DNA from: Bradyrhizobium commune | GTDB lineage: Bacteria; Pseudomonadota; Alphaproteobacteria; Rhizobiales; Xanthobacteraceae | NCBI RefSeq assembly: GCF_015624505.1 | Contig: NZ_CP061379.1 | Coordinates: 1,054,001-1,118,000, forward strand | Direction of reading: 5' to 3' | DNA: 64,000 nucleotides | In this document: positions 1 through 12,653 of the stretch, in pieces | Numbering within the stretch: the first letter of the stretch is position 1 | Layout: every line of letters begins with the position of its first letter | The notes under the pieces: generated by a model | Database searches by the model: none | The model's input: the letters and a program-made list of their open reading frames with translations, nothing else | Told to the model about the DNA's origin: nothing | Made by a program: the position numbers and the translations under genes

Positions 1-618
1 CTCGCGCCGATCACGACGCAGATGGCGGTCACCGACAAGGCAACCGGTGCCGTATCGATGAAAGAGGTCACCCTGTCGCAGGACGAAGGCCCGCGCCCCG
101 AGACCACCGCCGAAGGCCTTGCCGGCCTCAAGCCCGTCCGCGGCGAAGGTTTTTCGATCACCGCCGGCAATGCCAGCCAGCTCTCGGACGGCGCCAGCGC
201 GTCCGTGATCATGAGCGACAAGGAGGCCGCCAAGCGCGGGCTGAAGCCGCTCGGCATCTTCCGCGGTTTCGTCTCCGCCGGCTGCGAGCCGGACGAGATG
301 GGCATCGGCCCGGTCTTCGCCGTGCCGCGGCTTTTGAAGCGCCACGGCCTCACCGTCGACGACATCGGTCTCTGGGAGCTCAACGAAGCCTTCGCGGTGC
401 AGGTGCTGTATTGCCGCGACAAGCTCGGCATCGATCCCGACAAGATCAACGTCGACGGCGGCGCGATCGCGGTCGGCCATCCCTACGGCATGTCGGGCGC
501 GCGCCTCACCGGCCACGCCTTGATCGAAGGCCGCCGCCGCAAGGCGAAATACGCGGTCGTCACCATGTGCGTCGGCGGCGGCATGGGTGCGGCAGGGTTG
601 TTCGAAGTTTTACAGTAA
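1..618 (+). CDS. pimB: Thiolase (acetyl-CoA acyltransferase), C-terminal part, PimB-like
   Basis: The reading frame is open from the first base, so the 5' end lies outside the window. The visible part is the C-terminal thiolase domain: the NEAFA segment, the GHPYG histidine motif and the [10 protein letters not shown] motif with the second catalytic cysteine close to the stop. It should cleave 3-ketoacyl-CoA with CoA in beta-oxidation. The two acyl-CoA dehydrogenases downstream match the sizes of PimC and PimD, and in Rhodopseudomonas palustris the thiolase of that operon is PimB. The family is certain; the symbol rests on context only. Confidence 0.88.
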   Translation, partial: LAPITTQMAVTDKATGAVSMKEVTLSQDEGPRPETTAEGLAGLKPVRGEGFSITAGNASQLSDGASASVIMSDKEAAKRGLKPLGIFRGFVSAGCEPDEMGIGPVFAVPRLLKRHGLTVDDIGLWELNEAFAVQVLYCRDKLGIDPDKINVDGGAIAVGHPYGMSGARLTGHALIEGRRRKAKYAVVTMCVGGGMGAAGLFEVLQ

Positions 619-620
619 CC

Positions 621-738
621 GTCGTCCCGGCGAAGGCCGGGACCCATACTCCGCAGCCGGAGTTTGGAGCATCGACGGTAGTGGCCTTCGTAACAACGAA
701 GGCCGGTGGTTATGGGTCCCGGCCTTCGCCGGGACGAC
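621..738. repeat. Palindromic intergenic repeat, family A (GTCGTCCCGGCGAAGGCCGG)
   Basis: The left arm at 621-646 is an inverted copy of the right arm at 711-738, and both arms are internally palindromic (CCGGCGAAGGCCGG / CCGGCCTTCGCCGG). The central spacer holds a smaller inverted pair around GCCTTCGT/ACGAAGGC. The same family occurs at 24225-24350 and 59113-59237. It looks like a BIME/REP-type dispersed element, here between pimB and pimC. Confidence 0.85.
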
Positions 739-755
739 AAGGGTAGGAGGATCCG

Positions 756-1946
756 ATGGATCTCGCATTCACTAGGGAAGAGCAGGCGTTTCGCGAGGAA
801 GTGCGGTCATTCTTCCGCGACAACGTGCCGCCGGACACGCGGCGCAAGCTGGTCGAGGGCCGTCACCTCTCGAAGGACGAGATGGTGACGTGGTGGCGCA
901 TCCTCAACAAGAAGGGCTGGGGCACCAGCCACTGGCCGACGCAATACGGCGGCACCGGCTGGACCTCCGTACAGCACTACATCTTCAACGAGGAGCTCCA
1001 GTCCTATCCGGCGCCGCAGCCGCTCGCCTTCGGCGTCAGCATGGTTGGCCCCGTCATCTACACCTTCGGCAATGAAGAGCAGAAGAAAAAGTATCTGCCG
1101 CGCATCGCCAATGTCGACGACTGGTGGTGCCAGGGTTTTTCGGAGCCCGGCTCCGGCTCCGACCTCGCCTCGCTGAAGACGAAAGCCGAGCGCAAGGGCG
1201 ACAAGTGGATCATCAACGGCCAGAAGACCTGGACCACGCTCGCCCAGCACGCCGACATGATCTTCTGCCTCTGCCGCACCGATGCGGCCGCGAAGAAGCA
1301 GATGGGCATCTCCTTCATCGTGTTCTCGATGAAGTCGAAGGGCGTCACGGTGCGCCCGATCCAGACCATCGACGGCGGCGTCGAGGTCAACGAAGTCTTC
1401 TTCGACGACGTCGAGGTGCCCTACGAGAACCTGATCGGCGAGGAGAACAAGGGCTGGGATTACGCAAAATTCCTGCTCGGCAATGAGCGCACCGGCATTG
1501 CCCGGGTCGGCGTCTCCAAGGAGCGGCTGCGCCGCATCCGCGATCTCGCCTCCAAGGTCGAATCCGCCGGCAAGCCGATCATCCAGGACGCCGCCTTCCG
1601 CGAGAAGCTCGCGGCCTGCGAGATCGAGCTGAAGGCGCTGGAGCTGACGCAGCTCCGCGTCGTCGCCGACGAAGGCAAGCACGGCAAGGGCAAGCCCAAT
1701 CCGGCCTCGTCGGTGCTGAAGATCAAGGGCTCCGAGATCCAGCAGACCACCACCGAGCTCTTGATGGAAGTGATCGGCCCGTTCGCAGCACCCTACGACG
1801 TGCACGGCGACGACGGCTCGAACGAGGCCATGGACTGGACCGCCCAGATCGCGCCGAGCTATTTCAACAACCGCAAGGTCTCGATCTACGGCGGCTCCAA
1901 CGAGATCCAGCGCAACATCATCGCCAAGGCGGTGCTGGGGCTCTAG
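756..1946 (+). CDS. pimC: Acyl-CoA dehydrogenase, PimC-like large subunit
   Basis: FAD-dependent acyl-CoA dehydrogenase of 396 aa, the length known for pimeloyl-CoA dehydrogenase large subunit PimC. The N-terminal helical domain starts MDLAFTREEQAFREEV, the middle beta domain carries the FAD/substrate segment CQGFSEPGSGSDLASL, and the C-terminal helical domain ends with IYGGSNEIQRNIIAKAVLGL, typical of the family. A strong AGGAGG ribosome site lies six bases before the ATG. It follows a thiolase and precedes a second, 380-aa dehydrogenase, which fits a two-subunit enzyme introducing the trans-2 double bond in medium-chain dicarboxyl- or fatty acyl-CoA. The substrate is inferred from family and context. 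Confidence 0.85.
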   Translation: MDLAFTREEQAFREEVRSFFRDNVPPDTRRKLVEGRHLSKDEMVTWWRILNKKGWGTSHWPTQYGGTGWTSVQHYIFNEELQSYPAPQPLAFGVSMVGPVIYTFGNEEQKKKYLPRIANVDDWWCQGFSEPGSGSDLASLKTKAERKGDKWIINGQKTWTTLAQHADMIFCLCRTDAAAKKQMGISFIVFSMKSKGVTVRPIQTIDGGVEVNEVFFDDVEVPYENLIGEENKGWDYAKFLLGNERTGIARVGVSKERLRRIRDLASKVESAGKPIIQDAAFREKLAACEIELKALELTQLRVVADEGKHGKGKPNPASSVLKIKGSEIQQTTTELLMEVIGPFAAPYDVHGDDGSNEAMDWTAQIAPSYFNNRKVSIYGGSNEIQRNIIAKAVLGL

Positions 1947-1948
1947 GT

Positions 1949-2053
1949 GTCATTCCGGGGCGCGACGAAGTCGCGAACCCGGAATCCATCGGGCCGCACA
2001 CGTTGAGGCGAAATGGATTCCGGGTCTGGCCCTTCGGGCCATCCCGGAATGAC
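1949..2053. repeat. Palindromic intergenic repeat, family B (GTCATTCCGGGG)
   Basis: The left end GTCATTCCGGGG and right end CCCGGAATGAC are inverted copies, and the spacer includes ATCCATCGGG and AAATGGATTCCGGGT, also partly complementary. Related copies are at 3239-3341 and, in minimal form, at 7273-7310. It lies between the stop of pimC and the start of pimD. Confidence 0.8.
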
Positions 2054-2087
2054 GAAGCAAAATTCCGGGTACGAGGAAGCAAAGAAC

Positions 2088-3230
2088 ATGGATTTTGACC
2101 TGACCGAGGAGCAGCGGCTTCTCAAGGACAGCATCGACGGCCTGCTGACCGATTCCTACGATTTCGAGAGCCGCAAGAAGTACATGAAGGAAAAGGGCGG
2201 CTGGAGCAAAGCGGTCTGGGGCAAGCTCGCCGAGCAGGGCCTGTTGGGGCTGCCCTTCGCGGAAGCCGATGGCGGCTTCGGCGGCGGTGGCGTCGAGACC
2301 ATGATCGTGATGGAAGCGCTCGGCAAGGCGCTGGTGCTCGAGCCGTATCTGGCAACGGTGGTGATCGGCGGCGGCTTCCTGCGCCATGCCGGCACTGACG
2401 CGCAGAAGGCCGCGCACGTGCCCGGCATCGTCGACGGCAGCAAGACGCTGGCGTTCGCCCAGCTCGAGAAGAACTCGCGCTACGATCTGTTCGACGTCGC
2501 GACGACCGCGAAGAAGAAGGGCGACGGCTGGGTGATCGACGGCGAAAAATTCGTCGTGCTCAACGGCGAGAACGCCGACACCCTCATCGTCACCGCGCGC
2601 ACCACAGGTGACCGCCGCGACAAGACCGGCATCGGCGTGTTCCTGGTGCCGGCGAACGCCAAGGGAATCACCAAGAAGTCGTACCCGACCCAGGACGGCC
2701 TGCACGCCGCCGACATCACCTTTACGGGTGTCGAGGTCGGCAGCGACGCTGCGATCGGCAACCCCGATGACTCGCTCGCTCTCATCGAACGCGTGGTGGA
2801 CGAAGCCCGCGTCGCGCTCTGCGCCGAAGCCGTCGGGTTAATGGATGAGTCGCTGAAGACGACTGTCGAATATATCAAAACGCGAAAACAGTTCGGCGTC
2901 GCGATCGGCTCGTTCCAGTCGCTCCAGCACCGCGCCTCCGACATGTTCGTCGCCGCCGAGCAGGCGCGTTCGATGTCGATGTTCGCGACCATGGCCAGCG
3001 ACTTCCAGGACGCCAGGGAGCGGTCCAACGCCATCGCCGCGGCCAAGGTACAGATCGGCAAGTCGCTGAAATTCGTCGGCCAGCAGGCGATCCAGCTTCA
3101 CGGCGGCATCGGCATGACCATGGAGGCGAAGATCGGCCATTACTTCAAGCGCCTCACCATGATCGAGAACACCTTTGGCGACACCGACTACCACCAGCGC
3201 CGCGTCGCCGATGGTGGCGGGTTGATTTAG
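2088..3230 (+). CDS. pimD: Acyl-CoA dehydrogenase, PimD-like small subunit
   Basis: Second acyl-CoA dehydrogenase of the cluster, 380 aa from the ATG that begins MDFDLTEEQRLLKDSI. The open frame runs further upstream, but that stretch is inside the intergenic repeat, so this ATG is the start. The C-terminal part has the family pattern TRKQFGVAIGSFQSLQHR and LHGGIGMTMEAKIGHYFKRL. Length and position match PimD, the small subunit partner of PimC. It should act with the gene upstream in beta-oxidation of dicarboxylic or fatty acyl-CoA; subunit pairing is inferred from R. palustris. Confidence 0.83.
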   Translation: MDFDLTEEQRLLKDSIDGLLTDSYDFESRKKYMKEKGGWSKAVWGKLAEQGLLGLPFAEADGGFGGGGVETMIVMEALGKALVLEPYLATVVIGGGFLRHAGTDAQKAAHVPGIVDGSKTLAFAQLEKNSRYDLFDVATTAKKKGDGWVIDGEKFVVLNGENADTLIVTARTTGDRRDKTGIGVFLVPANAKGITKKSYPTQDGLHAADITFTGVEVGSDAAIGNPDDSLALIERVVDEARVALCAEAVGLMDESLKTTVEYIKTRKQFGVAIGSFQSLQHRASDMFVAAEQARSMSMFATMASDFQDARERSNAIAAAKVQIGKSLKFVGQQAIQLHGGIGMTMEAKIGHYFKRLTMIENTFGDTDYHQRRVADGGGLI

Positions 3231-3238
3231 TCGTCGCT

Positions 3239-3341
3239 GTCATCCCGGGGCATCGCGAAGCGATGAGCCCGGGATCCATCGGGAGGCATCACGCGCGGTG
3301 AAATGGATTCCGGGTTCGCGCTACGCGCGCCCCGGAATGAC
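3239..3341. repeat. Palindromic intergenic repeat, family B copy
   Basis: Starts GTCATCCCGGGG and ends CCCCGGAATGAC, with internal ATCCATCGGG and AAATGGATTCCGGGTTCGCG. It is closely related to the copy at 1949-2053. It fills the gap between pimD and the SDR gene. Confidence 0.8.
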
Positions 3342-3360
3342 CAAGAGGAGAGAGACAACA

Positions 3361-4134
3361 ATGAAAAATACCCCGTTCGATCTCACCGGAAAGGTCGCCG
3401 TAGTCACCGGCTCCAGCCGCGGCATCGGCCGTTCCTCCGCTGAGCTCCTCGCAAAACTCGGCGCCAAGGTCGTGGTTTCCTCGCGCAAGGCCGACGCCTG
3501 CAAGGAGGTCGCCGACGGCATTGTTGCGGCCGGCGGCGATGCCACCGTCATTCCCTGCAACATCGCGCGCAAGGACGAGGTCGAGGCGCTGATCTCGGGC
3601 GCGACCAAGCATTACGGCAAGATCGACATCCTCGTCTGCAACGCCGCGGTGAACCCCTATTACGGCCCGCTGCTCGACATCACCGACGAGGCCTTCGACA
3701 AGATCATGGGCTCGAACGTCAAGAGCAACATCTGGCTGTCGGCGCTGGCGATCCCGCAGATGGCGGCGCGCGGCAACGGCTCCGTCATCATCATCTCCTC
3801 GATCGGGGGCTTGCGCGGCTCCACCGTCATCGGCGCCTACGGCATTTCCAAGGCCGCCGATTTTTCGCTGTGTCGCTCGCTCGCCGGCGAATGGGGCCCG
3901 AAAGGCGTCCGCGTCAACTGCATCGCGCCCGGTCTCGTCAAAACCGATTTCGCCCGCGCGCTGTGGGAAGACGAAGCCAACCTCAAGCGCCGCACCGCAA
4001 CCACGCCGCTCCGCCGCATCGGCGAACCCGACGAGATTGCGGGCGCCGTCGCCTATCTCGCCTCGGACGCGTCGAGCTTCATGACCGGCCAGACCATCGT
4101 GATCGACGGCGGCGTCACCACGGCGGCGGTGTAA
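3361..4134 (+). CDS. SDR family oxidoreductase
   Basis: Short-chain dehydrogenase of 257 aa. The nucleotide-binding glycine motif TGSSRGIG is at residues 16-23, NAAVNP is the structural NNAG-like motif, and the catalytic YxxxK is Y160-K164 with the serine in ISSIGG just before. The C-terminus ends MTGQTIVIDGG, normal for FabG-like SDRs. An earlier in-frame start would lie inside the repeat; the ATG of MKNTPFDLTGK follows AGGAGAGAG. It lies in the beta-oxidation cluster and may oxidise a 3-hydroxyacyl-CoA or a related alcohol; the substrate cannot be read from sequence. Confidence 0.88.
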   Translation: MKNTPFDLTGKVAVVTGSSRGIGRSSAELLAKLGAKVVVSSRKADACKEVADGIVAAGGDATVIPCNIARKDEVEALISGATKHYGKIDILVCNAAVNPYYGPLLDITDEAFDKIMGSNVKSNIWLSALAIPQMAARGNGSVIIISSIGGLRGSTVIGAYGISKAADFSLCRSLAGEWGPKGVRVNCIAPGLVKTDFARALWEDEANLKRRTATTPLRRIGEPDEIAGAVAYLASDASSFMTGQTIVIDGGVTTAAV

Positions 4135-4142
4135 CTTTCTTG

Positions 4143-4292
4143 CCCTCTCCCCTTGTGGGAGAGGGTGGCTCGCCGCGCAGCGGCGAGACGGGTGAGGGGT
4201 ATCTCGCCGCGCGTGACTCTCCTACTCCTGAATTCGTGGAGGCATACCCCTCATCCGGCGCTTCGCGCCACCTTCTCCCACAAGGGGAGAAG
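4143..4292. repeat. Palindromic intergenic repeat, family C (CTCCCCTTGTGGGAGA)
   Basis: The left arm CCTCTCCCCTTGTGGGAGAGG and the right arm CTTCTCCCACAAGGGGAGAAGG are near-inverted copies about 100 bases apart. The middle has GCTCGCCGCGCAGCGGCGAG and a GAGGGGTAT/ATACCCCTC pair. Such sequences are dispersed in Bradyrhizobium intergenic regions. Confidence 0.75.
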
Positions 4293-4395
4293 GAAGAGTG
4301 GTGACACCGTCAAGGCAGCTTGACCTTCCGCCGCCAATCCGCTCCCTATGGCGCGACACAATGATCCCCCAGGGATAACGCCAAGGTACGCCGCC

Positions 4396-5901
4396 ATGTC
4401 TTTCGTTCTCGCCATCGACCAGGGCACCACCTCGTCGCGCGCCATCGTGTTTCGCAGCGACATCTCGATTGCCGCCCGCGCGCAGCAGGAGTTTCCGCAG
4501 CATTTCCCGGCCTCGGGCTGGGTCGAGCACGAGCCGGAGGACATCTGGACCTCGACCGTGATGGTGTGCCGCGACGCGATCGAGCAGGCCGGCATCAGCG
4601 CAAAGGACATCGCCGCGATCGGCATCACCAATCAGCGCGAGACCACCGTGGTGTGGGACCGCGCCACGGGCCAGGCCGTGCACCGCGCCATCGTCTGGCA
4701 GGACCGCCGCACCGCGGACGTCTGTGCAAGACTGAAGGCCGACGGCCGCGAGCCGGTGATCTCCGAGAAGACCGGACTGATCATCGACCCCTACTTCTCC
4801 GGCACCAAGGTCGCCTGGATCCTCGACCACGTCCCCGGCGCGCGCGGCCGCGCGGCGCGTGGCGAGCTGATGTTCGGCACCATCGACTGCTATCTGCTGT
4901 GGCGCCTCACCGGCGGCAAGGTCCACGCCACCGACGCCACCAACGCCTCGCGCACGCTGCTGTTCAACATCCACACCGGCCAGTGGGACGATGAGCTCTT
5001 GGAGATCATCGGCGTGCCGCGCTCGATGCTGCCCGAGGTGAAGGATTCGTCCGCCCGCTTCGGCGAGAGCGTGCCTGATCTCTTTGGCGGCGCCATTGCG
5101 ATCTCGGGCATCGCCGGCGACCAGCAGGCCGCGACCATCGGCCAGGCCTGCTTCCGTCCGGGCATGATGAAGTCGACCTACGGCACCGGCTGCTTTGCGC
5201 TGCTCAACACCGGCACCACGCCGGTGGTGTCCAGGAACAAGCTGCTCACCACCGTCGCCTACCAGCTCGGGGGAAAGCGCACCTACGCGCTCGAAGGCTC
5301 GATCTTCGTGGCGGGCTCGGCGGTGCAATGGCTGCGCGACGGCCTCGGCATCATCAAGCACGCCGCCGAGACCGGACCTCTTGCCGACCAGTCGGACTCG
5401 ATGCAGAGCGTCTATCTCGTCCCCGCCTTCGTCGGCATGGGCGCGCCCTACTGGAATCCGCGCGTGCGCGGCGCGCTGTTCGGCCTCACCCGCAACACCG
5501 GCCCGGCCGAGCTTGCCCATGCCGCGCTCGAAAGCGTCTGCTACCAGACTTTTGACCTGTGGGCTGCGATGCGCGCCGACTGGCCGAGCTCGGATACGGC
5601 GAGCGTCGTGCTCCGCGTCGACGGTGGCATGACCGCGTCGGACTGGACCATGCAGCGCCTCGCCGATCTGCTCGACGCGCCGGTCGATCGTCCCGTGATC
5701 CAGGAGACCACGGCGTTAGGTGCCGCCTATCTCGCCGGTCTCCAGGCCGGCGTCTATCCCGAGCCGACCAAATTCGCCGACAATTGGCGCCTCGAGCACC
5801 GCTTCAAGCCGAACATGAGCCAAGCCACGCGCGAGCGGAAGCTCGCCGGCTGGGCGAGGGCGGTGAAGGGCGTGCTCGCAAGCGACGAGGGCGAGGGGTA
5901 G
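4396..5901 (+). CDS. glpK: Glycerol kinase
   Basis: FGGY-family kinase of 501 aa that phosphorylates glycerol to sn-glycerol 3-phosphate with ATP. The start [18 protein letters not shown] is the N-terminal phosphate motif; [33 protein letters not shown] and STYGTGCF follow in the expected order, and [11 protein letters not shown] is the C-terminal ATP-site motif. The ATG at 4396 is chosen because upstream codons do not align with the family. No glp transporter or dehydrogenase gene is adjacent, so it appears to be a stand-alone gene. Confidence 0.95.
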   Translation: MSFVLAIDQGTTSSRAIVFRSDISIAARAQQEFPQHFPASGWVEHEPEDIWTSTVMVCRDAIEQAGISAKDIAAIGITNQRETTVVWDRATGQAVHRAIVWQDRRTADVCARLKADGREPVISEKTGLIIDPYFSGTKVAWILDHVPGARGRAARGELMFGTIDCYLLWRLTGGKVHATDATNASRTLLFNIHTGQWDDELLEIIGVPRSMLPEVKDSSARFGESVPDLFGGAIAISGIAGDQQAATIGQACFRPGMMKSTYGTGCFALLNTGTTPVVSRNKLLTTVAYQLGGKRTYALEGSIFVAGSAVQWLRDGLGIIKHAAETGPLADQSDSMQSVYLVPAFVGMGAPYWNPRVRGALFGLTRNTGPAELAHAALESVCYQTFDLWAAMRADWPSSDTASVVLRVDGGMTASDWTMQRLADLLDAPVDRPVIQETTALGAAYLAGLQAGVYPEPTKFADNWRLEHRFKPNMSQATRERKLAGWARAVKGVLASDEGEG

Positions 5902-5931
5902 GGGAGGCTCGTAACCCGGCTGTCTCCACAC

Positions 5932-6055
5932 CGTCATTGCGAGGAGCTCTTGCGACGAAGCAATCCAGGCTGTCTCCGCGGAAAGGCTCTGGATTGTTTC
6001 GCGGAGCCTGTCATCGGGCCGAGCTGCGCGCGGACCCGTTGACTCACAATGACGG
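5932..6055. repeat. Intergenic repeat, family D (CGTCATTGCGAGGAGC)
   Basis: Begins CCGTCATTGCGAGGAGC, continues GACGAAGCAATCCAG, then a spaced inverted CTGGATTG, and ends CACAATGACGGG, which is complementary to the start. It lies in the convergent gap between glpK and the minus-strand secreted protein, so it may also form a terminator-like structure. Confidence 0.7.
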
Positions 6056-6072
6056 GTGCGCAGGCTACGCCC

Positions 6073-6486
6073 TCAAAACACCTTCTGCTCCGCCCGCGCC
6101 AGCGAAAACCCATGCTGCATGGCGTTGAAGCAGGTCAGCCCGGTCTGCTCCGACCGGCAGGTGAATCCCGCGCGCTGCCACACCTCGCCATAGGCGAGCA
6201 CGGGCATCGACGGATCCATGATGGTATCGCCGGCGCAGATGCGTTCCGCGCTGCCCTTGGCGCTCATCTCGAAGGCGTGGCCCCATTCGAGCTCGCAATC
6301 GGCGGGCCGGCGCGGGCGCGTCTCCATGTTGATGATGTCGCAGCGAAGCACGCCCTGTCCGTTGTCGGTGTAGAACTGGCAGGCGATGTTCTTCGACGGC
6401 GTCTGGAAGCCGATCGGGCGGTCTTGCGCGTGGGCGAGGCTTGCGGCGGCGAGCAGGACGAGCACGGCGAATGATCGCAAGGACAT
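6073..6486 (-). CDS. Small secreted protein, DUF6636-like
   Basis: Exported protein of 137 aa of unknown function. An N-terminal signal peptide (SLRSFAVLVLLAAASLAHAQ) with an AHA-Q cleavage site is followed by a cysteine-containing domain: FQTPSKNIACQFY, LRCDI, DCELEWG, ERICAGDT, FTCRSEQTGLTCFN. Six or more cysteines suggest disulfides in the periplasm. The pattern resembles small DUF6636-type proteins, a tentative match from memory. The ATG at 6486 is preferred because GGGAG lies just upstream; an in-frame codon ten residues earlier is less likely. Confidence 0.8.
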   Translation of the reverse strand: MSLRSFAVLVLLAAASLAHAQDRPIGFQTPSKNIACQFYTDNGQGVLRCDIINMETRPRRPADCELEWGHAFEMSAKGSAERICAGDTIMDPSMPVLAYGEVWQRAGFTCRSEQTGLTCFNAMQHGFSLARAEQKVF

Positions 6487-6635
6487 GACACAACTCCCAG
6501 CTGGTCGGCCGCGCATTGATTCCGCGTTGTTGCAGCAAGTGCAATGCTCTCCTTCCGAGATATTTGTTGCGGTGAGCGCGCATTGACGATGAACTGATCA
6601 ACCCTGCCGTTTTCCGAACGAGAAGAGCGAGAACC

Positions 6636-7265
6636 ATGTTCCTGATCGGCCAATATGATTCCCCCTTCGTCCGCCGTGTCGCGATTGCGCTCCGGCTCTA
6701 CGGGCTCGCTGTCGAGCACAAGCCATGGTCGACCTTCGGCGACGCCGACAAGATCGCGCCCTACAACCCGCTACGCCGCGTGCCGACCCTGGTGCTCGAT
6801 GACGGCGAGGCGCTGATCGAGAGCACGATCATCCTCGATTATCTCGACGAGCTCGTCGGTGCAGACAAGGCGATGCTGCCGCGAAGTGGCGTCGAGCGTC
6901 GCCGGCATTTGCGCATCTGCGCGCTCGCCTCCGGCCTCGGCGACAAGGCGGTCAGCCTGCTCTACGAGCGGGTGCTGCGGAAGGAGCAGCTGGCGCTGTG
7001 GGTCGAGCGCTGCCAGGCGCAGATCGGCGACGTGCTCAAGGTGCTCGAGGCCAAGCGCGCCAGGGTGACGTCGCCGTACTGGCTCGGCGACCGCATCGGC
7101 CATGCCGACATCGCAGTCGCCTGCGTCACCCGCTTCACCCGCGAGGCGCATCCGGAGTTGTTCGATGCCGCGCGTTACCCGGCGCTCGCGGCGCACGCCG
7201 AGCGCTGCGAGGCGCTGGCGCCGTTCCAGGAGATCGTGCAGCCGCTGGCGCCGCCGAAGGGTTAG
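6636..7265 (+). CDS. Glutathione S-transferase family protein
   Basis: GST-like protein of 209 aa. The N-terminal thioredoxin-fold part has the catalytic-loop serine in YDSPFVRRVAIAL, the cis-proline in RRVPTLVLDDG and the glutathione-gamma-glutamyl contact ESTIILDYLDEL. The C-terminal helical domain contains YWLGDRIGHADIAVAC, the N-capping-box-like region of the family. Its substrate is unknown. A terminator-like hairpin (7405-7438) lies downstream. Confidence 0.88.
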   Translation: MFLIGQYDSPFVRRVAIALRLYGLAVEHKPWSTFGDADKIAPYNPLRRVPTLVLDDGEALIESTIILDYLDELVGADKAMLPRSGVERRRHLRICALASGLGDKAVSLLYERVLRKEQLALWVERCQAQIGDVLKVLEAKRARVTSPYWLGDRIGHADIAVACVTRFTREAHPELFDAARYPALAAHAERCEALAPFQEIVQPLAPPKG

Positions 7266-7272
7266 CCCCTCC

Positions 7273-7310
7273 GTCATTCCGGGCTCGCGCTACGCGCGCC
7301 CCGGAATGAC
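7273..7310. repeat. Minimal family-B palindrome
   Basis: GTCATTCCGGGCTCGCGC and its inverted partner GCGCGCCCCGGAATGAC are joined by a short loop, forming one hairpin of about 38 bases just after the GST-like gene. Confidence 0.75.
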
Positions 7311-7404
7311 GGGGCGGGCACGACATGCGATCCTGCATTTATACAGGTGTTTTGCCCGACGGAGCAAGTCGCTTCGGTAAGACCGAAATTTTATCAAGCC
7401 TTTC

Positions 7405-7438
7405 AACCCCATTTCTACTGTGCATGGGGTTGTTTTTT
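7405..7438 (+). terminator. Rho-independent terminator-like hairpin with T tract
   Basis: The stem AACCCCAT (7405-7412) pairs with ATGGGGTT (7424-7431) across an 11-base loop and is followed by TGTTTTTT. It ends the transcript of the GST-like gene and faces the 3' end of metH. Bases 7415-7436 recur exactly at 32754-32775. Confidence 0.7.
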
Positions 7439-7463
7439 GCTTTTTGATTGAGTGTGGGGAGGC

Positions 7464-11321
<3,858 letters not shown>

Positions 11322-11327
11322 GTTGTC

Positions 11328-12254
11328 TTACGCAGCCTTCTGGGCGCTCTTGGCGCGGATCCCGAGCAAATGGCTGATCGCGAACACGAGATCGGCACGG
11401 TTCATGGTGTAGAAATGGAAGGTGTCGACGCCGCGCTTGGCGAGCTTCTGCACCTGGCCGGCCGCAACGGTGGCAGCCACCAGCTTGCGCGTCTCGGCAT
11501 CGTCGTCGAGGCCGTCGAACTTTTCGGCGAGCCAGTCCGGAACGCTGGTGCCGGTGCGGGTGACGAAATTGCGGGCCTGCTTGAAATTGTGCATGGGCAT
11601 GATGCCCGGCACGATCGGGATGTCGATGCCGCGGGCGCGGACGCGGTCGAGGTAGCGGAAGTAGAGGTCGTTATCGAAGAACACCTGGGTGATCGCGCGC
11701 GTTGCGCCGGCATCGACCTTGGCCTTCAGCGTGTCGATATCGGCGTCGAAGTCGCGCGCTTCGGGATGCTTCTCTGGGTAGGCCGAGACCGAAACTTCGA
11801 TATCTGCATGACGCTTCTTGATGCCCGCGACCAGCGCGTCGGACGTCTGATAGCCGTCGGGATGGGTGGAGTAGGGCGTGCCGATGCCGCCGGGCGGATC
11901 GCCGCGCAGGCCGACGATGTGCCGGACGCCGACTTCGTGATAGCGGTCGACGATCTCGTCGATCTCGCCGCGCGAGGCGCCGACGCAGGTGAGATGTGCG
12001 GCCGGCAGCAGCGCGGTCTCCTTCAGGATCCGCGAAATGGTCGAATGGGTGCGCTCGCGAGTCGAGCCGCCGGCGCCGTAGGTCACCGAGACGAACTTTG
12101 GATCGAGCGGGGCAAGCCGGTTGATGGTCTCCCAGAGATTGCGCTCCATCTCCTCGGTCTTCGGCGGAAAGAACTCGAAGGAGATCGCAGGCCGCTTCAC
12201 GGCGAAGTGTCCGTCTTGCCCGTCGGATGGGGCAGGATTCGTCAGATCGGTCAT
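11328..12254 (-). CDS. metF: 5,10-methylenetetrahydrofolate reductase
   Basis: Flavin-dependent enzyme of 308 aa that makes 5-methyltetrahydrofolate, the methyl donor used by the metH product encoded directly downstream. Family features: ISFEFFPPKTEEME at the N-terminus (catalytic glutamate region), FVSVTYGAGGSTRERT, HLTCVGASRGEIDEI, GLRGDPPGG and ITQVFFDNDLYFRYLDRVR. The ATG at 12254 has GGAG upstream; a GTG four codons earlier (12266) is a possible alternative. Linkage to metH defines a two-gene methionine operon; no ArsR-type regulator is adjacent. Confidence 0.95.
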   Translation of the reverse strand: MTDLTNPAPSDGQDGHFAVKRPAISFEFFPPKTEEMERNLWETINRLAPLDPKFVSVTYGAGGSTRERTHSTISRILKETALLPAAHLTCVGASRGEIDEIVDRYHEVGVRHIVGLRGDPPGGIGTPYSTHPDGYQTSDALVAGIKKRHADIEVSVSAYPEKHPEARDFDADIDTLKAKVDAGATRAITQVFFDNDLYFRYLDRVRARGIDIPIVPGIMPMHNFKQARNFVTRTGTSVPDWLAEKFDGLDDDAETRKLVAATVAAGQVQKLAKRGVDTFHFYTMNRADLVFAISHLLGIRAKSAQKAA

Positions 12255-12653
12255 GGCACCACTCACTCCAGAAGGCTTAGCCAGCGGGCTGGCAGCCGGC
12301 GGCCAGCTTTAGTTGGGAGAGGCTAAGATAGGGCAAAGAGGGTTTGCTCGACAGCCCATCCATGATGGGAAATAGCCCACTATCTCCAGTTAAATGCCGA
12401 TTTACCCGCCATATCGAAGTGGGGTGGGAAATCTCGGATAAAAAAATTATCTAGGTATTTCAGACTAATATCCTCTGTACGATGGCCGTATGGTGCCGTC
12501 TATGGCTGTGGGCAGTTTGGATAAATCTTTATAGAGACCAATTTTGTCCCACGATTGAATCGTGGCCAAGACAACGGTCTCTCGGCCCGCACACGCCAGA
12601 CCTGCGCGGGCTGCCCATTGCCGCTGCGCCGCCCTCCACTACGTTAACCCGCC
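12255..12653. other. Divergent metF / LLM-oxidoreductase control region
   Basis: About 400 bases without a convincing gene, relatively AT-rich in the middle (12430-12545). It holds a short hairpin in the metF leader (12280-12293, GCCAGC/GCTGGC), an inverted pair CCCATC/GATGGG near 12356-12369 and a 17-base palindrome at 12549-12565. Promoters for both divergent transcripts should lie here. No riboswitch class could be recognised with confidence. Confidence 0.6.
12549..12565. promoter_or_regulatory. 17-bp perfect palindrome, possible operator
   Basis: CCACGATTGAATCGTGG is an inverted repeat with 8-base arms around a single central base. It sits about 90 bases upstream of the LLM oxidoreductase start, where a dimeric regulator would bind. 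Its function is inferred from symmetry and position only. Confidence 0.4.

Noticed and set aside
12255..12360. SAM-type riboswitch in the metF leader
   Set aside because: A hairpin and a CTAAA-like stretch are present, but the conserved SAM-II or SAH core could not be matched.
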